Assembly (NCBI GenBank): GCA_034007295.1
Contig: JAVERC010000006.1
Span: 53,467 to 117,466 of the forward strand
Direction: 5' to 3'
Source of the DNA: JACKCP01 sp034007295
Lineage (GTDB): Bacteria > Desulfobacterota > Desulfobacteria > Desulfobacterales > JACKCP01
Length of the DNA stretch: 64,000 bases
Shown here: one piece after another, positions 41,304 to 50,228 of the stretch
How the letters are laid out: each line of letters opens with the position of its first letter
Numbering within the stretch: position 1 is the stretch's first letter
Made by a program: the position numbers and the translations under genes
Notes under the pieces: model-generated
Databases searched by the model: none
What the model was told of the DNA's origin: nothing
What the model saw: only the letters and a program-made list of their open reading frames with translations

Positions 41304-42476
41304 ATGAAAAATCTTCTAAAAAACTTTTTTGATTCAAATAGAAAACATTTCCAGCATGGCGGAAAATTCAGCAAATTTGAACCTGTGTTCGATGCCTTTG
41401 AAACAATTTTTTTTGTTCCAGACAACACGACTTCAGGCTCACCTCATGTAAAAGATGCATTAGATCTTAAAAGATTCATGTCAATTGTAATTATTGCAAT
41501 CATACCCTGCATGATTTTTGGAATTTACAACAGCGGAAGGCTTGCACTGAGTGCAAAGGGAATCCCGGAAAACATATTTTCGGCATTTTTGGAAGGACTT
41601 GTCATATTTACTCCGCTTTTAATTGTATCCTATTCAGTAGGACTTTTCTGGGAAGGACTTTTTTCAGTCATAAGAGGACACAAAGTAAGCGAAGGATTTC
41701 TTGTTACAGGGCTTTTATATCCTCTTATTCTGCCGCCTACAATGCCTCTTTGGCAGGCTGCTGTCGGTATTTCATTTGGAGTAATTATAGGCAAGGAAAT
41801 TTTTGGGGGAACAGGAAGAAATATTTTAAACCCTGCACTTACAGCAAGAGCATTTCTTTTTTTTGCTTATCCTGCAAGCATGTCAGGCGACAGTGTTTGG
41901 ATCAAAAATTTTTCTCCGGATGCAGTTACAGGTGCAACTGCACTTGCTGTTTCGGCATCTGCTGAAAAAGGTGCTGATCTTACAAATCTTTTAAATCAAA
42001 ACGGATACGATTTTTTTAATCTTTCCATGGGATTTACTCCAGGTTCAATTGGCGAAACATCTGCACTTCTTTGCCTGATAGGCGGAATTTTTCTTATAAT
42101 CACAGGGGTTGCAAGCTTTCAGACAATAATCGGAGGAATTATTGGTGCAGTTCTTACAGCAATATTTCTAAATCTTTTCACCGGAGTTTCAGACAACCCG
42201 TATCTGACTCTAAATCCTCTTTATCATCTTGTAATGGGAGGATTTGCTTTTGGAATAGTTTTTATGGCAACCGATCCTGTAAGCTCTCCAGGCATTAGAA
42301 GTGCCAGGTGGATTTACGGTTTTTTAATCGGAATGCTTACAATTTTAATAAGAGTATTCAACCCTGCATATCCTGAAGGCACAATGCTTGCAATCCTTTT
42401 TATGAACCTGTTTGCACCGCTTCTGGATTATTATGCAATAAAATTCAGATTAAAAAAGAGGGTAATAAATGTCTGA
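41304..42476 (+). CDS. nqrB: Na+-translocating NADH:quinone reductase subunit B
   Basis: A membrane core subunit that carries covalent FMN and riboflavin and takes part in Na+ translocation. Its 390 residues have about ten helices. The start region KNFFDSNRKHFQHGGKFSKFEP and HVKDALDLKRFM match NqrB. The flavinylation site is visible as VTGATALAVSA near residue 213 (target Thr in TGAT). Length is slightly below the Vibrio subunit. It begins seven bases after nqrA and its stop overlaps nqrC by eight bases. Confidence 0.96.
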   Translation: MKNLLKNFFDSNRKHFQHGGKFSKFEPVFDAFETIFFVPDNTTSGSPHVKDALDLKRFMSIVIIAIIPCMIFGIYNSGRLALSAKGIPENIFSAFLEGLVIFTPLLIVSYSVGLFWEGLFSVIRGHKVSEGFLVTGLLYPLILPPTMPLWQAAVGISFGVIIGKEIFGGTGRNILNPALTARAFLFFAYPASMSGDSVWIKNFSPDAVTGATALAVSASAEKGADLTNLLNQNGYDFFNLSMGFTPGSIGETSALLCLIGGIFLIITGVASFQTIIGGIIGAVLTAIFLNLFTGVSDNPYLTLNPLYHLVMGGFAFGIVFMATDPVSSPGIRSARWIYGFLIGMLTILIRVFNPAYPEGTMLAILFMNLFAPLLDYYAIKFRLKKRVINV

Positions 42477-43167
42477 GAATATTAAATCCATTTTTTTCAC
42501 TATTGTACTCTGCCTTTTATGCAGCCTTTTACTGACTCTTGCTGCATCCAGGCTTAAGCCTCTTCAGGAAAAAAACATTGAAACAAATAAACAGACCAAT
42601 ATTTTAAAGGCAGCAGGTTATGTAAAAGACCAGGAACTTGCACCGGAAAAAATAGAAAAAATCTTCAAACAAAAAATTATTCCTGCCAATTTTCCTGAAA
42701 ATCCAGGACTTGAGCTTTATCTTACTTACAGCGATTCAGGGAATGTTTCAGGCTATATAGTACCTCTTTTGTCCAATGGTCTATGGGGTAAAATTTATGG
42801 TTATATAGCCATTAAAAAGGACGGAAAAACAATATCAGGTGTAAGTATTTACCAGCATCAGGAAACTCCAGGCCTTGGTGCAGAAATTGAAAAAAATCAA
42901 TTCCTTGATAATTTTAAAAATAAAAAAATTGTAGATACAAACAAAAATTTCACAGGTGTAAAAGTAGCAAAAGGAAAGGTAAAAGATTCCATACCCAAAA
43001 ATCAAAGGGATCACTATGTTGACGGAATAAGCGGAGCAACTCTGACCGGCCGTTTTTTGAGTGAAGGAATTGTATCAACCCTTGAAAAATATGAGCCTGT
43101 GTCTGAGAAATTCCGTTCTGACAATATTGACTTTAATCTTAAAAACCAAAACAAAGATACTCAATAA
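42469..43167 (+). CDS. nqrC: Na+-translocating NADH:quinone reductase subunit C
   Basis: A single-helix anchored, mostly periplasmic subunit with a covalent FMN. The 232 residues start with a membrane segment (about 5-25). The FMN site is DGISGATLTGRF (Thr in SGATLT). The conserved GxWGKIYGYIA and QHQETPGLGAEIE segments are present. It overlaps nqrB (ATG at 42469 inside the nqrB end). FMN attachment would require ApbE, which is not in the window. Confidence 0.96.
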   Translation: MSENIKSIFFTIVLCLLCSLLLTLAASRLKPLQEKNIETNKQTNILKAAGYVKDQELAPEKIEKIFKQKIIPANFPENPGLELYLTYSDSGNVSGYIVPLLSNGLWGKIYGYIAIKKDGKTISGVSIYQHQETPGLGAEIEKNQFLDNFKNKKIVDTNKNFTGVKVAKGKVKDSIPKNQRDHYVDGISGATLTGRFLSEGIVSTLEKYEPVSEKFRSDNIDFNLKNQNKDTQ

Positions 43168-43180
43168 TTAAAGGCAGGTC

Positions 43181-43798
43181 ATGAAACTTTTAAATAATAA
43201 ATATATCAAAACAATGTCTGAACCTGTTATAGGAAACAACCCTATAAATGTTCAAATGCTTGGGATATGCTCTGCACTTGCAGTTACAGTTCAGCTTAAA
43301 ACAGCCATAGTTATGGGACTTGCACTAACTTTTGTTGTCACCTTTTCCAATTTTATTGTCTCAGTTTTCAGAAAATTTGTTCCTGAAAACATTAGAATTA
43401 TTTTTGAATTATGTGTCATAGCCTCCCTTGTAATTCTTGCAGATGAATTTTTAAAAGCATATCTTTTTGGAATAAGCAAACAGCTTTCTGTTTTTGTAGG
43501 GCTGATAATAACAAACTGCCTTGTAATGGGAAGAGCAGAAACCTTTGCACTGGGAAATACCCCTGGGATTTCAATGATGGACGGCCTTGGAAACGGAATT
43601 GGATATTCACTTGTCTTAATTTTTGTTGCTTTTATACGAGAACTTTTTGGTTCAGGAAGTCTTCTAGGATACAAAATAGTACCACAGTTCTTATATAATG
43701 CCGGATATACTGATATGGGCTTTATGCTGCTTGCTCCGGCAGCATTTATTATAATAGGCCTTCTTGTATGGCTTCAAAAAACTCTTTTCAAATCATAG
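43181..43798 (+). CDS. nqrD: Na+-translocating NADH:quinone reductase subunit D
   Basis: An integral membrane subunit of 205 residues with six helices, homologous to RnfE. It has NPINVQMLGICSALAVT, the ELCVIASLVILADEF stretch, and ITNCLVMGRAETFALGN, whose cysteine is one of those proposed to bind the intramembrane Fe-S centre with NqrE. GGCAGGT lies before the ATG. It is 13 bases after nqrC. Confidence 0.96.
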   Translation: MKLLNNKYIKTMSEPVIGNNPINVQMLGICSALAVTVQLKTAIVMGLALTFVVTFSNFIVSVFRKFVPENIRIIFELCVIASLVILADEFLKAYLFGISKQLSVFVGLIITNCLVMGRAETFALGNTPGISMMDGLGNGIGYSLVLIFVAFIRELFGSGSLLGYKIVPQFLYNAGYTDMGFMLLAPAAFIIIGLLVWLQKTLFKS

Positions 43799-43816
43799 CT
43801 TTTAGGAGGCAGATCA

Positions 43817-44425
43817 GTGGAAAATCTATTAAGTCTTTTTGTAAATTCAGTTTTTGTTGGAAATATACTTTTATCATATTTTCTTGGCATGTGTTCCTTT
43901 GTTGCAGTTTCAAACAATTACAAAACTGCAATGGGTATAGGATTTGCTGTTATTTTTGTTAATTCTGTAACAGCACCAGTAAACTGGCTTGTTTTCAACT
44001 ACCTGCTTGCACCTGGAGCTTTGTCCTGGGCAGGGCTTCCAAACATGGACTTAAGTTTTTTAAAATTTATAACCTTTATTGCATCAATAGCAGCAATGGT
44101 TCAAATAGTTGAAATGATAATAGACAGGTTTTCACAGCCTTTATACACTTCCCTTGGTGTTTTTCTTCCTCTTATTGCAGTAAACTGTGCAATACTTGGT
44201 ACTTCTCTTTTTATGGTGGAAAGACAGTATTCACTTCCAGAAACAATAGTGTTTGGATTTGGGGCAGGAACTGGATGGTTTCTTGCCATGATTACCCTTG
44301 CTGCCATTAGAATAAAACTTTTATATGCAGATCCCCCTGAAGGCCTTAAAGGCTATGGTCTGACAATGATTGTTGCCGGTCTTATGTCAATGGGCTTTAT
44401 GATTTTTTCAGGTATTTCCCTGTAA
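43817..44425 (+). CDS. nqrE: Na+-translocating NADH:quinone reductase subunit E
   Basis: An integral membrane subunit of 202 residues, homologous to RnfA, with six helices. The signatures FVGNILLSYFLGMCSFVAVS and AVNCAILGTSLFM supply the conserved cysteines for the intramembrane Fe-S site formed with NqrD. The start codon is GTG (43817) with GGAGG nine bases upstream. Confidence 0.96.
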   Translation: MENLLSLFVNSVFVGNILLSYFLGMCSFVAVSNNYKTAMGIGFAVIFVNSVTAPVNWLVFNYLLAPGALSWAGLPNMDLSFLKFITFIASIAAMVQIVEMIIDRFSQPLYTSLGVFLPLIAVNCAILGTSLFMVERQYSLPETIVFGFGAGTGWFLAMITLAAIRIKLLYADPPEGLKGYGLTMIVAGLMSMGFMIFSGISL

Positions 44426-44449
44426 CCGGTATTTTTAAGGAGAATTAAA

Positions 44450-45667
44450 GTGATATACATAGTTAGCCTTTCTGTTTTTACAGGAGTAACACTATTTCTT
44501 GTAATTATTCTTTTAATTGTCAAAAATAAGCTGACTCCATCAGGCAAAAATAAAATAATAATAAATGAAGACAAATCAAAAAGCATAGAAGCTTCAGGCG
44601 GTGCGACTCTTTTAAATGCACTTGTAAACAAGGGAGTTCTGCTTCCATCAGCCTGTGGAGGCGGAGGTACCTGTGGAATGTGCAAACTAAAAGTTTTAGA
44701 AGGTGGAGGAGAAATACTTCCAACTGAGCTTTCTCATGTCACAAGAAGCGAAAAAAATGACAATGTTAGACTGGCATGTCAGCTTAAAATCAAACAGGAC
44801 CTCAAAATACAAATCCCTGACGAAATTTTTAATATTTCAACCTTTGATGCTGAAGTTGTTTCAAACGACAATGTGGCAACTTATATTAAAGAACTTGTTC
44901 TAAAAGTCGACCCTTCAAAAAATTTTGAATTCAAGGCAGGAGCTTACATCCAGATTGAAGTGCCTCCTTATAAAAAAATAAATTTTAAAGATTTTGACAT
45001 ATCCGAAGATTATATTGAAGAATGGAAAAGAGAAGGTCTTTTCAATCTTAGCGTTAAGTCAGATGAAAAAGTAATAAGAGCATATTCACTTGCAAATCCT
45101 CCCTATGAAAAGGATGTTATGCTCACCATAAGAATAGCAACCCCTCCTGAAAATAAACCGGAGGTAAAACCAGGCCTTGGATCTTCTTATGTATTCAGTC
45201 TAAAGCCAGGAGATAAAGTTCAGTTTACAGGACCCTATGGAGATTTCTTTGTAAGGGATACGCAAAAAGAAATTTGTTTTGTAGGCGGAGGAGCTGGAAT
45301 GGCTCCAATGAGGTGTCATATTCTTCACCTCTTAAATACATTGGATTCAAAAAGAAAAATCACTTTTTGGTATGGAGCAAGATCTGTAAGGGAACTTTTC
45401 TATTATGATGTTTTTAAAGACCTTGAAGAAAAACATGAAAATTTTAAATTTTATGTAGCACTTTCAGAGCCAATTGAATCAGAAAAATGGAATGGAATGA
45501 CAGGCTATATCCACCAGGCTCTTTATGACAACTACATTAAGCAGCATGATGCACCCGAAGATATAGAATATTATCTTTGCGGCCCTCCAATAATGGTAGA
45601 GTCTGTTATTAAAATGCTTTTAAATGAAGGAGTAGAAGAAGATTCTATTATGTTTGATGCATTTTGA
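44450..45667 (+). CDS. nqrF: Na+-translocating NADH:quinone reductase subunit F (NADH dehydrogenase subunit)
   Basis: The electron-entry subunit of 405 residues. An N-terminal helix (about 3-22) is followed by a plant-type [2Fe-2S] ferredoxin domain (LPSACGGGGTCGMCKLKV and later RLACQLK). The FAD/NADH reductase domain has RAYSLANPP for FAD, GAGMAPMRCHIL for NAD(P)H, and the terminal LCGPPIMVESV. The start codon is GTG at 44450 with AAGGAG nine bases upstream. It completes the nqr operon. A family A repeat begins about 25 bases after the stop and no classical terminator is seen. Confidence 0.96.
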   Translation: MIYIVSLSVFTGVTLFLVIILLIVKNKLTPSGKNKIIINEDKSKSIEASGGATLLNALVNKGVLLPSACGGGGTCGMCKLKVLEGGGEILPTELSHVTRSEKNDNVRLACQLKIKQDLKIQIPDEIFNISTFDAEVVSNDNVATYIKELVLKVDPSKNFEFKAGAYIQIEVPPYKKINFKDFDISEDYIEEWKREGLFNLSVKSDEKVIRAYSLANPPYEKDVMLTIRIATPPENKPEVKPGLGSSYVFSLKPGDKVQFTGPYGDFFVRDTQKEICFVGGGAGMAPMRCHILHLLNTLDSKRKITFWYGARSVRELFYYDVFKDLEEKHENFKFYVALSEPIESEKWNGMTGYIHQALYDNYIKQHDAPEDIEYYLCGPPIMVESVIKMLLNEGVEEDSIMFDAF

Positions 45668-45689
45668 TATTTTATATTGACAAAATATT

Positions 45690-45834
45690 TATTGATTGGC
45701 CGAAAACCAGAAATTTTTGTTCAGTTCAAGAAAGCTGAGAAATTTAACCTTATGGATATATAAAGTATTCTGAGGATTAAATTTTTAATCTAACTTTAGA
45801 ATTAACAAAAAATTCAGTTTCTGTTCAACAACTA
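45690..45834. repeat. Repeat family A, copy behind nqrF
   Basis: TATTGATTGGCCGAAAACCAG at the left; core AAATTTAACCTTATGG ... CTGAGGATTAAATTTTTAATC; AATTCAGTTTCTGTTCAACAACTA at the right. It stands where a terminator of the nqr operon would be expected, and its long stem could serve that role in RNA. Confidence 0.86.
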
Positions 45835-45878
45835 TTTATTGATTTTCGTACAAAATACCTAATAAATCGGAGAAAATC

Positions 45879-46397
45879 TTGTATCTATTTTTGTCTTCAA
45901 AAAAAGGGCTCACTATAATTGAACTTATTATTGTAAATTGTATAATATCAATACTTACAGCTGTTGCAGTACTTATATTTTTTTCTCAAAAAGAAAAAGC
46001 TTATTCAATTATTCTTTTACACGATTTAAACAACTTCTCTAAAAGTCTTATTGTTTATTATTCAGAAAAAAACAACCTGCCCTTTTCAAAAGGAGATATT
46101 TTTGGGGAGACAAATAAAATAGTTAATTTGAGCAAAGGGGTAAAAATTGAAATTATTGAAATGGACAAAGAAAATCCTTACGGAAATATGCCCTTTATTG
46201 TGAAAGCTTCCATTAACAAAAAAATAATTTCTTTTGATCTTAAAAAAAATATGGTAGTAAGTACGTCCGAACAAAAAAAATGTAGTGATTTTATCATAGT
46301 TAAATTTTTAAAATACTTTTTATACATTTTAGTTCTAAGCCTTATCTTCGTATCCTCTGTTATTTTTATCCTTAAAATCGGATCAAGACAAAAATGA
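45879..46397 (+). CDS. Prepilin-like protein with extra C-terminal membrane helix
   Basis: A 172-residue protein. Near the N-terminus KKGLTIIELIIVNCIISILTA resembles a type IV prepilin leader: G, then a methylatable-type residue and Glu at +5, followed by a hydrophobic helix. The middle (residues 35-135) is hydrophilic, and a second hydrophobic helix (about 143-166) ends at a short basic tail, which normal pilins lack. The start is TTG at 45879 with CGGAG upstream. The stop overlaps the next gene's ATG. No other pilus genes are near, so it may be a membrane protein built on a pilin-like N-terminus rather than a pilus subunit. Confidence 0.65.
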   Translation: MYLFLSSKKGLTIIELIIVNCIISILTAVAVLIFFSQKEKAYSIILLHDLNNFSKSLIVYYSEKNNLPFSKGDIFGETNKIVNLSKGVKIEIIEMDKENPYGNMPFIVKASINKKIISFDLKKNMVVSTSEQKKCSDFIIVKFLKYFLYILVLSLIFVSSVIFILKIGSRQK

Positions 46398-46933
46398 ATC
46401 AAAACAGACGACAATTTAAAAATCTTATTATTAACAAGGAATTTCAGTTTAAAATAATATTCTATAATTTTATTTACCTTTTTTCAGCAGCAGTTATAAC
46501 TGCTCTTATCATACTGTTTCCTGAAATTTTAAAAATGAATTCTTCTTCTGTAACTGATATAGAAAAATACCACGCAGCAACAAACTTTATAAAAATTTCT
46601 GCAAGGACAATACCTGCAATTTTTGCTTTATTTACCATATCTTTTGTCCATATGCTCATTTTGACACACAGAATCTGCGGCCCAATAATCAGCTTTAACA
46701 AAAGCATAGATGAATTTAAAAAAGGAAATATAAAAGCAAGGATAAATCTTAGAAAAAAAGATTTTCTGACACAGGAAAGCGAAAATGTTAATGAGGTTCT
46801 TGAAAATTTTTCAAATTATATTGAATCTTTAAAAGACGACATAGAAAATCTTGAAAAAAAGGCTGAAGGCTGTGATGGTTTAAAGAATGAAATCATCAAG
46901 CTTAAAAGAAAAATCAACTCAATTGAAACCTGA
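46394..46933 (+). CDS. Two-helix HAMP-domain membrane protein without output domain
   Basis: A 179-residue protein with TM helices at about 20-44 and 72-92, a short external loop, and a HAMP-like segment (HRICGPIISFNKSIDEFKKGNIKARINLRKKDFL, in two parts). A C-terminal coiled coil (about 125-175) follows. It resembles the stand-alone sensor-like HAMP proteins of Desulfobacterota. It lacks kinase, GGDEF or methyl-accepting domains. It is translationally coupled to the pilin-like gene upstream (ATGA overlap), so the two probably act together. The function is unknown. Confidence 0.72.
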   Translation: MNQNRRQFKNLIINKEFQFKIIFYNFIYLFSAAVITALIILFPEILKMNSSSVTDIEKYHAATNFIKISARTIPAIFALFTISFVHMLILTHRICGPIISFNKSIDEFKKGNIKARINLRKKDFLTQESENVNEVLENFSNYIESLKDDIENLEKKAEGCDGLKNEIIKLKRKINSIET

Positions 46934-46950
46934 AAAACCATATTTATAAA

Positions 46951-47096
46951 TAGTTGCTGAACGAAAACGGCCTTTTTTGTCCATTTCGGCGTCAGATTAA
47001 AAATTTAATCCTCAAAATACTCAATGTATCCTAGAGGTTAAATTTTTCATCTTAATTGATTGAACAAAAAATCATCGTTTTTGTTCAATCAATTAA
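46951..47096. repeat. Repeat family A, inverted copy between convergent genes
   Basis: TAGTTGCTGAACGAAAACGG at the left; core GATTAAAAATTTAATCCTC ... AGAGGTTAAATTTTTCATC; CGTTTTTGTTCAATCAATTA at the right. It fills almost the whole gap between the HAMP protein and the radical SAM gene, and the right end lies about ten bases from the latter's stop. Confidence 0.87.
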
Positions 47097-47106
47097 TAGC
47101 ACCTGA

Positions 47107-48105
47107 TTATAAGTATGAAATTTCTTCTTTTAGCATACAGCAGGCAATTTTATAAAAAGGTCTGCCTTCCTTATCATAACTTAAATTTCCTGGCTGGATT
47201 ATTTTGTTTAAAACACAGCCTTCTGGAATATCCAAATCAAAAAGAGAGCTTTCTGTTATTCCGCTGTTTTTTTCAAGATGGTCTTTTTTAAATTCATATG
47301 AATGAATTGGATAGTCTTCACAAAGAGGACATTTATAAATCCTGTTATTTGGGAAAAGAAAATAATTATCAGCTACAAGGCCGGCACATTCAAATTTTTC
47401 ACCCTCATTTAAAAAAACTTTGGGATAAGTTACAATAATTTTATGATCTTTTGCAATTTTATCTGCAATGTCTGGAACTGTGTTTTCCCATAATTCTTTT
47501 GTAAGCTGCAGCGAGCTTCCTTTTTTATCGGCAGAACCTCTTATTCCTATTACCTGAATAAAAAATCTTGAAATTCCAAGATCTTTAACAAGATCATACA
47601 TATTTTCAAGCTCATGAATATTTTCAGAACTTACTGTATAAATAAGGCTTGTTGTAAAACCTTTATCTACCGCATTTTTAATACCTTTTGTACAGGTATC
47701 AAAAACACCTTTTCCTCTTATTGGATCATTTGTTTCAGGTGATGCACCATCTAGGCTAAAACTTATGAAATCAACTTCTGAAGGCTTGATTTTATTTAAT
47801 ATATCATTAAAAAGATATCCGTTTGTATCTATTGTAATTGAAGAATATCCAAGCTCTCCTGCTTTTTTTATTCCATAGGAAAGATCTGGATTCAGGGTTG
47901 GTTCTCCGCCAAGAAAAATTACATTGGCTTCTTTGTTTTTATCTGAGAAAAACTTGAGCCAGTCATAAATTTCTTCTTTACCAAGGGTTTTTGTTCCATG
48001 CTGGCTGGGATTTATATAGCAATGTCTGCATTTCAGATTACATTGAGTTAAAATATGGAAAAAAATATTTGTTGCGTTTTTTTTAAAATCTACAGTTCGT
48101 TTCAT
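47107..48105 (-). CDS. Radical SAM protein with SPASM-like C-terminal cysteines
   Basis: A 332-residue radical SAM enzyme. The cluster motif CNLKCRHC is at residues 22-29, with the typical HCYINPSQHG continuation, LGGEPTLNPDL and the SFSLDGASPETNDPIRG strand. C-terminal cysteines (FECAGLVAD, YKCPLCEDYP, CVLNK, ACCML) suggest at least one auxiliary cluster as in SPASM/twitch proteins that modify peptides or activate enzymes. No candidate substrate peptide is adjacent. It follows the cNMP-binding protein gene on the same strand after 38 bases, so regulation by or with that protein is plausible. The product is unknown. Confidence 0.87.
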   Translation of the reverse strand: MKRTVDFKKNATNIFFHILTQCNLKCRHCYINPSQHGTKTLGKEEIYDWLKFFSDKNKEANVIFLGGEPTLNPDLSYGIKKAGELGYSSITIDTNGYLFNDILNKIKPSEVDFISFSLDGASPETNDPIRGKGVFDTCTKGIKNAVDKGFTTSLIYTVSSENIHELENMYDLVKDLGISRFFIQVIGIRGSADKKGSSLQLTKELWENTVPDIADKIAKDHKIIVTYPKVFLNEGEKFECAGLVADNYFLFPNNRIYKCPLCEDYPIHSYEFKKDHLEKNSGITESSLFDLDIPEGCVLNKIIQPGNLSYDKEGRPFYKIACCMLKEEISYL

Positions 48106-48143
48106 TTTAATTGCATCTAATTTAAAAAATTTTTAATATCAGG

Positions 48144-48656
48144 CTATTTTAATTTGGATTTATAATATTCAATATCCTCTTTTGCCTTGATAAGTTCATC
48201 ATTTGCAAGCCTTAATCTTGCAGAAAGATATTCAGCAAAAATCCTGTATAAAAGCAAAAGAAAATCAAGCCTTTCTTCGCGGTTGTCTTCGGACATGATT
48301 CGGTCGCCTGCACCTGTATTTACAGCAAGGCACATTGATTCATTAACAGAAACAACAGAAGCAGACCTGTCCTGTTTGTCAATAAGCCTCATTTCACCAA
48401 AAATTTCCCCCATTCTTTTAATTCGGGAAATCTCATGTTCGTTTTTAACAATCTTCACTTCTCCGTCAAGAAGAAAATAAAGCCAGGGGTCTGTATCACC
48501 CTCTTTGATAATTACTTCACCGTCTTTATATTTCCTTATTTTGCTGAGTCTTAAAAGATTGGAAAGATTATCAAGTTCAAAATTTCTAAGAGCAGGTATT
48601 CTCATTAATTTCTGGATATTTTCAATATTGTCTTTTAAATATTTTGTCTCTTTCAT
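48144..48656 (-). CDS. Cyclic-nucleotide-binding-domain protein
   Basis: A 170-residue soluble protein with one CAP-type cNMP-binding beta-roll (about residues 20-130): KYKDGEVIIKEGDTDPWLYFLLDGEVKIVK in two parts, then GEIFGEMRLIDKQDRSASV, close to the phosphate-binding cassette GE...R-SA. No helix-turn-helix DNA-binding domain follows; the C-terminus is a helix (about 130-168). It is therefore more likely a regulatory or protein-binding module than a transcription factor. It forms a two-gene unit with the radical SAM protein. Confidence 0.87.
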   Translation of the reverse strand: MKETKYLKDNIENIQKLMRIPALRNFELDNLSNLLRLSKIRKYKDGEVIIKEGDTDPWLYFLLDGEVKIVKNEHEISRIKRMGEIFGEMRLIDKQDRSASVVSVNESMCLAVNTGAGDRIMSEDNREERLDFLLLLYRIFAEYLSARLRLANDELIKAKEDIEYYKSKLK

Positions 48657-48768
48657 GACAATTCCTTTATAGAAATTTTAAAGAAAAAATCTTTAAAAAT
48701 AAACCTAACAGCCAAATCTTTTATAAGCTACAACTATTTTTTTCTTATGTCCAATAAAGAGTTTTAAT

Positions 48769-48806
48769 TAGTGATTGGCCGAAAACGAGAATTTTTTTGT
48801 TCAACT
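48769..48806. repeat. Repeat family A, truncated to one end
   Basis: TAGTGATTGGCCGAAAACGAG followed by ATTTTTTTGTTCAA, then directly the purF 3' end. The other end and core are missing, so this is a remnant at a gene's end. Confidence 0.7.
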
Positions 48807-48811
48807 CTTAA

Positions 48812-50224
48812 TCAGCCAAGACACATTTTTGAAACGCTCATATCAAAGGGGACAGGATATTTTCCGTCAAAGCATGCTTTACAAAAACCTTCTTTGGGAG
48901 ATGAAATTCCTGTTGATTTTAGAAGTCCTTCAATACTTAAATAATGAAGAGTATCAAGACCTAGATAAACCCTTAATTCCTCAACAGTTTTTTGTGCGGC
49001 AATAAGTTCTCCCTTGCTTGAGAAATCTATTCCATATGCACAGGGGAATTTATGGGGAGGACAGCTTATTCTCATGTGAATTTTTTTTACACCAAGCTCC
49101 CTTAAGGCCTTGATTCTTGTTTTTGCCGTGGTTCCTCTTATTATTGAATCCTCAATTATTATGATTTCCTTGTTTTTAAGAGCCTCCTTAACAGGATTAA
49201 GCTTGACTCTTACCCCAAATTCCCTCATTTCCTGGGTTGGCTGAATAAAGGTTCTTCCTACATAATGATTTCTTATCATTCCCATTTCAAAGGGTATTTT
49301 TGATTCCTGGGAATAACCTATTGCAGCATAAACACCTGAATCAGGGAAAGGCATAACAATATCAGCATCAACAGGGGCTTCTTTTGCAAGCTGGATTCCG
49401 TGGGCCTTTCTCATTTCATAAACATTTTTTCCAAAAAAAGTAGAGTCAGGCCTTGCAAAGTAAATATATTCAAAAATACAAAAAGCTCTTTTAGGTTTTT
49501 TTACTGTATTTATACTTTTTATTCCGTCATCATTTATAATTACAATTTCTCCGGGCTCAAGTTCTCTTACAAATTCAGCCTGAACAAGATCAAGGGCGCA
49601 GGTTTCAGATGAAAGAACATATTTCCCGTTTAGTTTCCCAAGACAAAGAGGTCTGAAACTGTGGGGGTCTTTTATTCCAATAAGCTCACCATGGCTTGTC
49701 ATTGCAACAAATGAATACGCACCTTCAAGTTTTTCAACAGTTTTTACAAGAGCCTCTTCAAGATTTCTGCCTTTCAGATTTTTTATGAATACATGGATTG
49801 CAATTTCACTGTCCATTGTTGTCTGAAAAATTGAACCGTCATCTTCAAGCTCTTTTTTAAGAATATGTGCATTGGTAAGATTTCCGTTGTGTGCAAGTGC
49901 AAAGGACATATTTTTATGCTGAACTAAAAACGGCTGTGCATTTTCAAGCATTGAAGCACCAGTTGTGGAATATCTCACATGGCCTATGGCAAGATTACCC
50001 TTTAAGGAATTAAGGTCTTCCTTTGAAAAAATATCTGGCACAAGTCCCATGCCTTTTTTGCATTTTATTTTTCTATCTTCTGAAAGAACGCAGATTCCGG
50101 CACTTTCCTGTCCTCTGTGCTGCAAAGCATAAAGTCCAAAATATGTAAGCTGGGAAGCATCGCTGTGATCAGATATTCCAAATATTCCGCAGGCTTCTTT
50201 TGGCCTGTTTTCTAATTCAAACAT
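48812..50224 (-). CDS. purF: Amidophosphoribosyltransferase
   Basis: The first committed step of purine synthesis: PRPP plus glutamine to phosphoribosylamine. The 470 residues start with a short propeptide (MFELENRPKEA) before the catalytic Cys12 of CGIFGI, the pattern of the Bacillus-type enzyme that is processed and carries a [4Fe-4S] cluster. Cysteines in SCPPHKFPCAYG and FCKACFDGKY fit the cluster ligands. The PRPP motif IIIEDSIIRGTT is intact. It starts only four bases after the carB stop, so it is the last gene of a carA-carB-purF operon. Confidence 0.96.
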   Translation of the reverse strand: MFELENRPKEACGIFGISDHSDASQLTYFGLYALQHRGQESAGICVLSEDRKIKCKKGMGLVPDIFSKEDLNSLKGNLAIGHVRYSTTGASMLENAQPFLVQHKNMSFALAHNGNLTNAHILKKELEDDGSIFQTTMDSEIAIHVFIKNLKGRNLEEALVKTVEKLEGAYSFVAMTSHGELIGIKDPHSFRPLCLGKLNGKYVLSSETCALDLVQAEFVRELEPGEIVIINDDGIKSINTVKKPKRAFCIFEYIYFARPDSTFFGKNVYEMRKAHGIQLAKEAPVDADIVMPFPDSGVYAAIGYSQESKIPFEMGMIRNHYVGRTFIQPTQEMREFGVRVKLNPVKEALKNKEIIIIEDSIIRGTTAKTRIKALRELGVKKIHMRISCPPHKFPCAYGIDFSSKGELIAAQKTVEELRVYLGLDTLHYLSIEGLLKSTGISSPKEGFCKACFDGKYPVPFDMSVSKMCLG

Positions 50225-50228
50225 TTTT

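Noticed and set aside
39950..45667. Rnf complex instead of NQR
   Set aside because: The first subunit has an RnfC-like cysteine tail. However, gene order A-F, NqrB/NqrC flavin sites, an NqrF with ferredoxin and FAD/NADH domains, and the absence of RnfB and RnfG-order genes identify NQR.
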